Source: Chitinimonas_A lacunae
Lineage (GTDB): Bacteria; Pseudomonadota; Gammaproteobacteria; Burkholderiales; Chitinimonadaceae
Assembly: GCF_042650885.1 (NCBI RefSeq)
Contig: NZ_JBHSBU010000001.1
Span: forward strand, 868,001-932,000
DNA length: 64,000 bases
Reading direction: 5' to 3'
Part shown: in pieces, positions 31,410 to 39,010 of the stretch
Layout of the letters: each line of letters starts with the position of its first letter
How positions within the stretch are numbered: the first letter of the stretch is position 1
The notes under the pieces: generated by a model
What the model was told of the DNA's origin: nothing
Database searches by the model: none
Seen by the model: only the letters and a program-made list of their open reading frames with translations
Position numbers and translations under genes: made by a program

Positions 31410-32549
31410 ATGGCCGAAGACAGCGACCTCGAACGAACCGAAGACCCCTCGCCCCGACGGCTCGACGAAGCGCGTGCCCGGGGCCAGGTGCCGCGTTCGC
31501 AGGAGCTGATCACCTTCTCGGTGCTGGTGGCCGGGATGGGCAGTCTGATCGTCAGCGGCGACAGCCTGCTCGACGCCCTCAAGCGCACCATGCACAGCAA
31601 TCTGCGCTTTGAGGCCGCCACGCTGGTCAATCTCGATGTGATGCTGATCCGGCTGGCCCAGAGCGCCTACGATCTGTTGCAGACCCTGTTGCCGCTGCTG
31701 GGCGCCTGTGTGGTGGCCTCGGTCCTGGCCAGTCTGATGATTTCGGGCTGGATTTTCACTTTCGAGCCGCTGCAGCCCAAATTCGACCGTCTCAACCCGC
31801 TGAGCGGCATCGGTCGGCTGTTCTCGGTGCGGGCGCTGGTCGAAGGCGGCAAGGCGGTGCTCAAGTCCTCGCTGATCGGTGGCGTCGCGGTCGCGGCGAT
31901 CTGGTACTACAAGGACACGGTGCTGCAACTGATCGCCCTGCCGCCGCTGACGGGGCTGGCCATGCTGTGGGAGCTGACCCGGACCATCCTGCTCTATGTG
32001 ATCGGGGCCATGCTGCTGATCGTGCTGATCGACGTGCCCTACCAGCTCTGGGACTATAAGCGCGGCCTCAAGATGACCAAGGAAGAGGTCAGGCAGGAGG
32101 CCAAGGAGTCCGAAGGTGACCCGCACGTCAAAGGTCGGATCCGTCAGTTGCAGATGCAGGCGGCCCGTCGGCGCATGATGGCCGAGATTCCCAAGGCCAG
32201 CGTGGTGGTCACCAACCCGACCCATTTCGCGGTGGCCCTACGTTACGAGGAAGGCAAGACCAAGGCGCCCCAGGTGGTGGCCAAAGGTTCGGCCCTGCTG
32301 GCGCAGCGGATTATCGAAGTCGGCCGCGAACACCAGGTGCCGGTGCTGCGGGCGCCGCCGCTGGCGCGGGCGCTGTATCACCATACCGAGCTTGGCGACG
32401 AGATTCCGGCCGCGCTCTATTCGGCGGTGGCCGAGGTGCTGGCCTATCTGTACCAGCTCGACCACTGGCAGCGTCACGGCGGCGCCGAACCGGCCCTGCC
32501 GGGCGATCTGCCCGTGCCGCCCGACCTCGACCCGGGGGGAGATGAATGA
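31410..32549 (+). CDS. flhB: Flagellar type III export switch protein FlhB
   Basis: 379-aa inner-membrane component of the flagellar export gate that switches export from rod/hook to filament substrates. The N-terminus EDSDLERTEDPSPRRLDEARARGQVPRSQEL is diagnostic; four hydrophobic helices (about 32-52, 90-112, 145-165, 185-205) follow, and the cytoplasmic domain has the autocleavage motif NPTH near residue 270 in VVVTNPTHFAVALRY. A Pro-rich C-terminal tail is present. No good ribosome-binding site precedes the ATG. It starts the flhB-flhA-flhF-flhG run. Confidence 0.97.
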   Translation: MAEDSDLERTEDPSPRRLDEARARGQVPRSQELITFSVLVAGMGSLIVSGDSLLDALKRTMHSNLRFEAATLVNLDVMLIRLAQSAYDLLQTLLPLLGACVVASVLASLMISGWIFTFEPLQPKFDRLNPLSGIGRLFSVRALVEGGKAVLKSSLIGGVAVAAIWYYKDTVLQLIALPPLTGLAMLWELTRTILLYVIGAMLLIVLIDVPYQLWDYKRGLKMTKEEVRQEAKESEGDPHVKGRIRQLQMQAARRRMMAEIPKASVVVTNPTHFAVALRYEEGKTKAPQVVAKGSALLAQRIIEVGREHQVPVLRAPPLARALYHHTELGDEIPAALYSAVAEVLAYLYQLDHWQRHGGAEPALPGDLPVPPDLDPGGDE

Positions 32550-32699
32550 CAGGCTCGATTCCGGCACATAAGTATCATTCCTGCGACAAAGTAGCGGTTT
32601 TGTCGCATCCTGCTGACAAGCGACGAAAAATGGCTTACTTCATCTATATGAACCAGGATCTTTCGTCGAAGGCCGTGCCGCCAGCGCCGTACCCGCGCC

Positions 32700-34775
32700 A
32701 TGTTCAGTAGACTCAACCTCAATCAGCTCGCCGGCCCCATCCTGATCCTGATGGTGCTGGCGCTGTTTATTCTGCCGCTGCCGCCGTTCCTGCTCGATCT
32801 GTTCTTCACCTTCAATATTGCGATCTCGATCATCGTGCTGATGGTCTCGATCAATACCCGTGAACCGCTCGAGTTCTCCGCCTTTCCGACCGTGCTGCTG
32901 ATGACCACGCTGTTGCGGCTGGCGCTCAATGTGGCCTCGACCCGGGTGATCCTGGGCAACGGCAATCAGGGCGAGGCCGCAGCCGGCAAGGTGATCGAAG
33001 CCTTCGGCCACTTCCTGATCGGCGGCAATTTCGCCATCGGTATCGTGGTGTTCGTGATTCTCACCATCATCAATTTCGTGGTGATCACCAAGGGTGCCGG
33101 CCGGATTGCCGAAGTGTCGGCCCGCTTCACCCTGGACGCCATGCCCGGCAAGCAGATGGCCATCGACGCCGACCTCAACGCCGGCCTGATCGGCGAAGAG
33201 GAAGCACGGCGCCGCCGCAATGTGATTGCCCAGGAAGCCGACTTCTTCGGTTCGATGGACGGTGCGTCCAAATTCGTCCGTGGCGATGCGGTCGCCGGCA
33301 TTCTGATCATGTTGATCAACCTGGTGGCCGGCATTATCGTCGGGGTGGTGTCGCACGATATGTCGGTCGGCGAAGCGGCGCGCACCTTTACCCTGCTGTC
33401 GATCGGCGACGGCCTGGTGGCCCAGATTCCCTCGCTGATCATCTCGACCGCCTCGGGCATCGTGGTATCGCGGGTGGGCGACGAAGCCGACCTGTCCGAG
33501 CAGCTGCTTGGGCAGATGTTCTCCAAGCCGCAGACGCTCTATATCACCGCCGGGGTGATTGGCCTGTTCGGCCTGATCCCCAATATGCCACATGTGGCCT
33601 TTCTGTTGATTGCAGCAAGCCTCGCCGGCCTGGCCTATTGGCAGGAGCAGCGCGCCTTGCGGCTGGCCACCGCCGCTCCCGCCGACGCCGCGGCGGCCCA
33701 GGCGGCGCAGCAGGCGGCCGAGCAGCCGCCACAGGAAGTGGGCTGGCATGATGTGGCCCCGGTCGACCCGGTCGGTCTGGAAGTCGGCTATCGGCTGATT
33801 CCGCTGGTAGACCGCAATCAGGATGGCGAACTGCTGCGGCGTATCCGTGGCATCCGCAAGAAGATGGCGCAGGAAATGGGCTTTCTGGTGCCGCCGATCC
33901 ATATCCGCGACAACCTGGAGCTGCGCCCCAATGCCTACCGCATTCAGCTCAAGGGGGTCGATGTCGGCGACGGCGAGGCGTTTGCCGGCCAGTTCCTGGC
34001 GATCAACCCCGGCCGCGTGCTCGGGCCGCTGCCCGGGACCCCCACCACCGACCCGACGTTCGGCCTGCCGGCGGTCTGGGTCGATGCCACCATGCGCGAT
34101 CAGGCGCAGACGCTCGGTTATACCGTGGTCGATGCCAGCACCGTGGTGGCCACCCATATTTCCAATGTGCTGCAAAGCCATGCAGCCGAGCTGCTGGGGC
34201 GGGAAGAAGTGCAGCAACTGCTCGACCATATCGGCAAGGAATTCCCCAAGCTGGTCGAGGATCTGGTGCCCAAGGTGATTGCGCTGGGCACGCTGCAAAA
34301 GGTACTGCACAACCTGCTCGACGAAGGCATGCATATCCGCGATATGCGCACCATTCTGGAAACGCTGGCCGAGCATGTCGGCCGCACCGGCGATATCGAC
34401 GAATTGACCTCGGTGGTGCGGGTAGCGCTCGGGCGGGCCATCGTCCATCAGTTGTTCCCGGGAGAGAACGAGTTGCAGGTGCTGGCGCTCGACCCGGGCC
34501 TTGAGCAGATGTTGATGCAGGCCACCCAGGGCCGTGGCGGCGGGCTCGAGCCCGGGCTTGCCGAGATGCTGCTCAAGCAGGCCAGCGAACTGACCGAGCA
34601 GATGGAGAGCCAGGGTCTCAATAGCGTCCTGATCGTACCGGCCCAGCTGCGCGCGCTGCTGTCGCGCTTTCTGCGCCGTTCCATTCCCCAGTTCCGGGTG
34701 ATTGCCCACAGCGAGATACCCGATAGCAAGACCATCCGTATCGTCGGCGTACTCGGCGGACGGAGCGGGGCCTAA
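32700..34775 (+). CDS. flhA: Flagellar export gate protein FlhA
   Basis: 691-aa nonameric export gate. The N-terminal membrane half has eight predicted helices, with the FHIPEP-type signature region [34 protein letters not shown] (about 53-86) and the conserved [35 protein letters not shown] loop (starting near 133). The cytoplasmic half (about 360-691) forms the substrate-docking ring. The 150-base gap after flhB shows no clear promoter to me. Confidence 0.97.
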   Translation: [691 protein letters not shown]

Positions 34776-34786
34776 GGAGAACCACG

Positions 34787-36406
34787 ATGATGGTGAAGAA
34801 ATTCCACGGTGCCTCGACCCGCGACGTGCTCAAGCAAGTGCGCGATGAACTCGGCCCCGATGCGCTGATTCTGTCCAATCGTCAGCTGCCCAACGGCAGC
34901 ATCGAAATCATGGCGGTGGCCGACACCGATATGGCGGCACTGACCGATAACCGCCCGGCGCCCGTGCCGGCACCGCGCCCGGTCATCCGGGCCGAGCCGC
35001 CGCGTCCGGCCTCCCCCCCTCCGGCCGCACCGCCTTCGTTCAGCAAGGTGCTACAGCGCACCTACGCGCTGCCGCCCGAACTCAGCGACGACGACGAGCT
35101 GGGACCAGCCGAACTGCCGCCGCTGCGCCCGAGCCAGCCGCCGGTCACGGCACGGATCGAACCACGCGCCCCGGTCGAGCCGCCGCGTCCCGAACCGGTC
35201 CTGGCGCCGCGCCAACGGCCCGAGCCGATCTTCGACGAACCACCTCCGCCGCCGCCCTCGCAGCTACGGGTTGAACCAACCCTGACCGTCCCGCTCGAAG
35301 CTGCGCCGCCGCGCCCCCATGCGCCACGTCCGCTGGAGCCGGTCGCCGCCATGCCGCAGCCGACCGTGCAGCCGGTCGCGGCAGCGGAACCGCATGGCCG
35401 GGTCGAGCCCAAGCTCGAACCCAAGCTTGAAGGCATCTCGCACGATATCGAGGATATTTCGCAGGAAATCCGCATGCTGCGCAGCCTGCTCGAAGGTCAG
35501 CTGGCGGGTCTGGCCTGGAATGAGCTGAAGCGTCAGGACCCCGAGCGGCTCGAAGTACTGCGGCGTCTGCTGTCGGTCGGTTTCAGCCCGGCGCTGAGCC
35601 GGCAGATCGTCGAACACATGCCGGCCAACTACTCGACCGAGCGCGGCATGAAATGGGCACGGACGGCCTTGCAGCACAATCTGCCCACTGTGGGGCCGGG
35701 GGCCGACATCATCGAGGCGGGCGGCGTCTACGCGCTGGTCGGCCCGACCGGTGTCGGCAAGACCACCACGGTCGCCAAGCTCGCCGCCCGTGCCACCCTC
35801 AAGCATGGCGCGGCCAAGGTGGCGCTGGTGACCACCGATGGCTACCGGATCGGCGCACAGGACCAGTTGCGTATCTACGGCAAGATTCTCGGTGTGCCGG
35901 TTTATGCCGTCACCGACGAAAAAGACCTGCATCAGACGCTGGCCGACCTGCGCAACCGCCATCTGGTGCTGCTCGATACGGTCGGCATGGGCCAGCGCGA
36001 CCAGCGGGTAGCCGAACAGATCGCCCTGCTGTCTACCCATGCCCAGCCGGTGCGCCGCTTGCTGCTGCTGTCGGCCAATGCCCAGGGCACCACGCTCGAT
36101 GATGTGGTACGGCGCTACCACGGCGGCGGCCTGACCGGCTGCATCTTCACCAAGATCGACGAAGCCTTCAGCCTTGGCGCCGGGCTCGATGTGATCGTGC
36201 GCTACAAGCTGCCGCTCTACTACATCACCAATGGCCAGCGGGTACCGGAGGATTTGCATATCGCCTCCAGCCTCTACCTGATCGACCGAGTATTCAAGAC
36301 CCCGCCCGAGGCGCCGGCCTACCGCTTGAAGAGCGAGGAATACCCGCTGTTCCTCGGCGCCCGGGTCGAACCGACGCTGGATTTCTCGTGGCGCGAGCAG
36401 AACTGA
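34787..36406 (+). CDS. flhF: Flagellar biosynthesis SRP-like GTPase FlhF
   Basis: 539-aa GTPase that sets the place and number of polar flagella. The N-terminal region (1-45, KKFHGASTRDVLKQVRDELGPDALILSNR) is the activator-type B domain. A Pro/Glu-rich linker (about 55-210) is longer than usual. The NG domain (about 225-530) has GPTGVGKTTTVAKLAA near 318 (P-loop), TTDGYRIGAQDQL near 348, DTVGMGQRD near 397 and FTKIDEAFSLG near 447. Ends 4 bases before flhG, so co-translated. Confidence 0.95.
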   Translation: MMVKKFHGASTRDVLKQVRDELGPDALILSNRQLPNGSIEIMAVADTDMAALTDNRPAPVPAPRPVIRAEPPRPASPPPAAPPSFSKVLQRTYALPPELSDDDELGPAELPPLRPSQPPVTARIEPRAPVEPPRPEPVLAPRQRPEPIFDEPPPPPPSQLRVEPTLTVPLEAAPPRPHAPRPLEPVAAMPQPTVQPVAAAEPHGRVEPKLEPKLEGISHDIEDISQEIRMLRSLLEGQLAGLAWNELKRQDPERLEVLRRLLSVGFSPALSRQIVEHMPANYSTERGMKWARTALQHNLPTVGPGADIIEAGGVYALVGPTGVGKTTTVAKLAARATLKHGAAKVALVTTDGYRIGAQDQLRIYGKILGVPVYAVTDEKDLHQTLADLRNRHLVLLDTVGMGQRDQRVAEQIALLSTHAQPVRRLLLLSANAQGTTLDDVVRRYHGGGLTGCIFTKIDEAFSLGAGLDVIVRYKLPLYYITNGQRVPEDLHIASSLYLIDRVFKTPPEAPAYRLKSEEYPLFLGARVEPTLDFSWREQN

Positions 36407-36410
36407 CCTT

Positions 36411-37307
36411 ATGACCACCCGATTCGACAACTATGTCAGCACGGTTACGTCCGACCAGGCCGCCAGCCTGCGCCGACTGGTCGGCAGCGCAGGCGGCCGT
36501 ACCGTGGCAGTCAGTGGCGGCGGACAGACCGGTATCACCACCCTGTCGGTCAATCTGGCCACCGCTCTGGCTGCACAGGATCGGCGCGTCCTGCTGCTCG
36601 ACGAGGATGAATCGCGCCATAACGCCATCAACCGGCTGCAACTGCGTCAGCGCTACGCTTTTCATCATGCAGCGGCGCGCGAAATCCGGCTCGACGAACT
36701 GATTCTGCAAGCGCCCGGTTTCGAGCTGATGCCGCTGCATATTCCGTCCCATCTGGCCGTCGATCTGCCACCGGGCCGGGCCGACCAGCTGGCCGACGAA
36801 TACGATTCGCTCAGCGCCCGAATCGACTGGGTGCTGATCGACGCTCGTCCCATCGTGGCCGACAGCGCACCGGGGCTGGCGCTGGCGGCGGATGAAGTGG
36901 TGATTGCGATTACGCCGTCGGGCGAGTCGATTACCGACGCCTACGCCACGGTCAAGCGGCTCCATGTGGAATTCGGCCGGCGCGACTTCTGGGTGCTCGC
37001 CAACCGGGTACGCACGCTGGAAACCGCCATGGCGCTGTTTCGCCGGGTCAAGGAAGTGGCGCGCCGCTATATGGATGTGCGGCTGCGCCTGATGGGTTTT
37101 GTCCCCGAAGACGAATTGCTGGGCCGGGCCGACCGACTGGGCGAGCCGGTGACGCGGGCGTTTCCGCAGGCCGAAGCCAGTATTGCCTTCAACCAGTTGG
37201 CCGCCGCCATGCTGCGCTGGCCCCGGCGTGACGGCAGTGTAGATCGGGCGAATTTGCTGTATCGGGCCTTGGAAGTCAGTCGCAGATTGTCTTGGGATGT
37301 CAGATAG
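36411..37307 (+). CDS. flhG: MinD-like flagellar number regulator FlhG (FleN) with degenerate P-loop
   Basis: 298-aa MinD/ParA-type protein following flhF, where FlhG normally acts as the ATPase counting polar flagella. The deviant Walker A motif of the family (KGGxGKT/S) reads GGGQTGITT here (residues 36-44): both lysines are replaced (Gly and Ile), confirmed in the codons GGC GGC GGA CAG ACC GGT ATC ACC. The switch segments VLLLDEDESRHN near 64 and VLIDARPIV near 142 (Asp kept) are partly preserved, and the C-terminal NRVRTLETAMALFRRV region fits FlhG. ATP hydrolysis as in canonical FlhG is doubtful. A TAG stop is followed by dispersed-motif copy H. Confidence 0.85.
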   Translation: MTTRFDNYVSTVTSDQAASLRRLVGSAGGRTVAVSGGGQTGITTLSVNLATALAAQDRRVLLLDEDESRHNAINRLQLRQRYAFHHAAAREIRLDELILQAPGFELMPLHIPSHLAVDLPPGRADQLADEYDSLSARIDWVLIDARPIVADSAPGLALAADEVVIAITPSGESITDAYATVKRLHVEFGRRDFWVLANRVRTLETAMALFRRVKEVARRYMDVRLRLMGFVPEDELLGRADRLGEPVTRAFPQAEASIAFNQLAAAMLRWPRRDGSVDRANLLYRALEVSRRLSWDVR

Positions 37308-37315
37308 AAAATATT

Positions 37316-37334
37316 TAGCCAAATCAATGCAAGA
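37316..37334 (+). repeat. 19-bp dispersed motif, copy H
   Basis: Reads TAGCCAA, four bases, ATGCAAGA. The first block is divergent, but the 35 bases starting at the flhG TAG stop codon align well with those starting at the TAG stop at 49538 (copy E). It begins 8 bases after the stop. Confidence 0.5.
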
Positions 37335-37378
37335 CCCATATTAACTTACAAAGAAATAGAAAATTTTTAAGACATTTT

Positions 37379-37885
37379 ATGAGTAACTCCCCCTTCAAAC
37401 CCACTGAGACCGTGCAAGCGGCTGGTCTCGAGAACAAGGGCGATGGCGCAGTACCGACACTGCCGCGCTGGGTCCAAATCCCTGTCGGCCTGTTGCTGGC
37501 CCTGTTCACGCTGCTCTGCCTGCTCGGCTCGATCGTCGGCTTGTTCACCCGCAATCCTCAGGCTCCCCTCCTGGTGCCCCTGGTCAGCCTGGTGATGATC
37601 ATCGCCAGCCTCTGGCTGCTGCTGTGCTGCGCTCGCATGATCTTCAATTGGCGGCCCCAGCAAGGACTCATCGGGCCAGGCATATTGCGCCTGTGCGCCT
37701 GGTGCTTTCTGCTGTTGCCGCTGGGCAGTCTCTTCACGGGCTACCTGGAAGCCTATCCCGTGCGCACCTTGATACAGACGGTGGTATATGTCTCCATCTT
37801 CTTCTCGCTGCGCTCGCTGGCAGCTTCGCGGGAGCGCAGGACGCCGCAGCCCCCCATCGAAAGCGTTCCGACAGCGTCCAACTGA
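37379..37885 (+). CDS. Membrane protein of unknown function
   Basis: 168 aa with about four hydrophobic helices (about residues 32-55, 64-86, 101-121, 128-148) and hydrophilic ends. No family recognised. It follows flhG after a 71-base AT-rich gap carrying a dispersed-motif copy, and lacks a strong ribosome-binding site. In many relatives fliA (sigma28) occupies this place after flhG; this is not FliA. A strong bidirectional terminator follows. Confidence 0.7.
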   Translation: MSNSPFKPTETVQAAGLENKGDGAVPTLPRWVQIPVGLLLALFTLLCLLGSIVGLFTRNPQAPLLVPLVSLVMIIASLWLLLCCARMIFNWRPQQGLIGPGILRLCAWCFLLLPLGSLFTGYLEAYPVRTLIQTVVYVSIFFSLRSLAASRERRTPQPPIESVPTASN

Positions 37886-37902
37886 GCCGTTGCCACCCAA
37901 TC

Positions 37903-37938
37903 AAAAAGCCCTGTCCATTCGGTGGACAGGGCTTTTTT
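37903..37938. terminator. Bidirectional rho-independent terminator
   Basis: AAAAAGCCCTGTCC and GGACAGGGCTTTTTT pair around a 7-base loop between two convergent genes; T-runs are present on both strands. Confidence 0.95.
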
Positions 37939-37989
37939 GCTGGCTATCGCTTTGCCCAGCGAAGCGGACAAGCAGAACAGGTTTTGTAC

Positions 37990-38577
37990 TTATGGCATCC
38001 CGATGCCCAGCAGCGCCAGTACACCCAGTGCTGCAAACAGCAAAGCCGCGATGCCGTGCACCAGCCGGGTCGGCAGGAAACGCGCAGCGCGTTCGCCGAA
38101 CCAGACTACCGGTGCATTGGCCAGCATCATCCCCAGAGTCGTACCCAATACCACCGGCCACAGCAGAGGGTATTTGGCGGCCAGCATCACCGTTGCGATC
38201 TGGGTCTTGTCGCCCATTTCGGCGAGGAAGAAGGCAATCAGCGTGGCTAGGAACACGCCGGCGCCGTCGCGCAGACGGGTGTCTTCCTCATCGAGCTTGT
38301 CGGGAATCAGCATCCAGCAGGCCATCGCCAGAAACGACAAGCCCAGTCCCCAGCGCAGGCCGGTCGGGCCGATCAGGGTCAGCAGCCAGGCACCGACTGC
38401 ACCGGCCAGGGCGTGATTGACCACGGTGGCCGCGAAAATGCCGCCAACGATGGGCCAGGGCTTTTTAAAGCGGGCAGCAAGCAGCAGCGCCAACAGTTGG
38501 GTTTTATCGCCGATTTCAGCGAGAGCGACGATGCCGGTGGAGACGGAGAAGGCTTCGAACCACATCGAGTAGAACAT
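37990..38577 (-). CDS. TMEM165/GDT1-family cation transporter (UPF0016), probable Mn2+ exporter
   Basis: 195-aa inner-membrane protein with six to seven helices in two repeats. Each repeat carries the family motif E-x-G-D-K-T: ALAEIGDKTQLLALLLA (near residue 20) and FLAEMGDKTQIATVMLA (near 115), the metal-binding sites. Bacterial and plastid relatives move Mn2+ (and Ca2+). A yybP-ykoY riboswitch directly upstream supports Mn2+ export. Start: ATG at 38577; a second ATG four codons on is possible. Confidence 0.92.
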   Translation of the reverse strand: MFYSMWFEAFSVSTGIVALAEIGDKTQLLALLLAARFKKPWPIVGGIFAATVVNHALAGAVGAWLLTLIGPTGLRWGLGLSFLAMACWMLIPDKLDEEDTRLRDGAGVFLATLIAFFLAEMGDKTQIATVMLAAKYPLLWPVVLGTTLGMMLANAPVVWFGERAARFLPTRLVHGIAALLFAALGVLALLGIGMP

Positions 38578-38595
38578 CCCGGGGCCGGCATATAC

Positions 38596-38772
38596 CTATG
38601 ACTTCACCCGCCGCGGCCCCATGCCGGTCGGACAAAGTCAAAGGTCTTGCCAGGTTGGACGGCCCATCAGCTTGCACTGCAAGCAGGCCGACCACTACAC
38701 GCGCCATGGCCGGTGGACCAAGTATGTTGACGCGGGTTTCCGCCAGGGTGGCGGAACGGCTACTCCCCTAAG
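38596..38772 (-). promoter_or_regulatory. yybP-ykoY manganese riboswitch
   Basis: On the minus strand the leader begins TTAGGGGAGTAGCC (38771 downward), followed by a GC stem (TTCCGCC/GGCGGAA), the conserved CGTCAACATACTTGG loop (about 38732-38718) and, near the 3' end, CCGACCGGCATGGGGCCG and AAGTCATAGG just before the transporter start. GGGGAGUAG and UCAACAUACU are the two metal-sensing loops of this class, which switches on Mn2+ export genes when Mn2+ is high. Ends are approximate. Confidence 0.88.
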
Positions 38773-39010
38773 ACTGGGCGGATTCTAACCGTCAACGCCG
38801 ATTAAATCTATCGCCCTGTCGATCGTTTGAGCAAACACCCAGGCGTTCTGGTCGCCGGACCCGGACAGCCAGGTTTCATCCGCCTTCAACACAGCTCATC
38901 GATTCGTCTTGTCAGTGGAATCGACAGCGTTCCCCAGCGATGGCAGTAGCTCCGGCGTCAGCGGGTCGGGACACGGACACCGGGCGTCAGGCCGAAGCCA
39001 ATCAACCTGC
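38773..39010. other. Gap between riboswitch and large unknown gene
   Basis: About 240 bases 5' of the riboswitch and 3' of the 947-codon gene. It should hold the promoter of the transporter gene; I see no well-spaced pair of boxes and no terminator. Confidence 0.4.

Noticed and set aside
38516..38707. 63-codon minus-strand frame ahead of the cation transporter
   Set aside because: It lies inside the riboswitch, whose RNA motifs explain the sequence.
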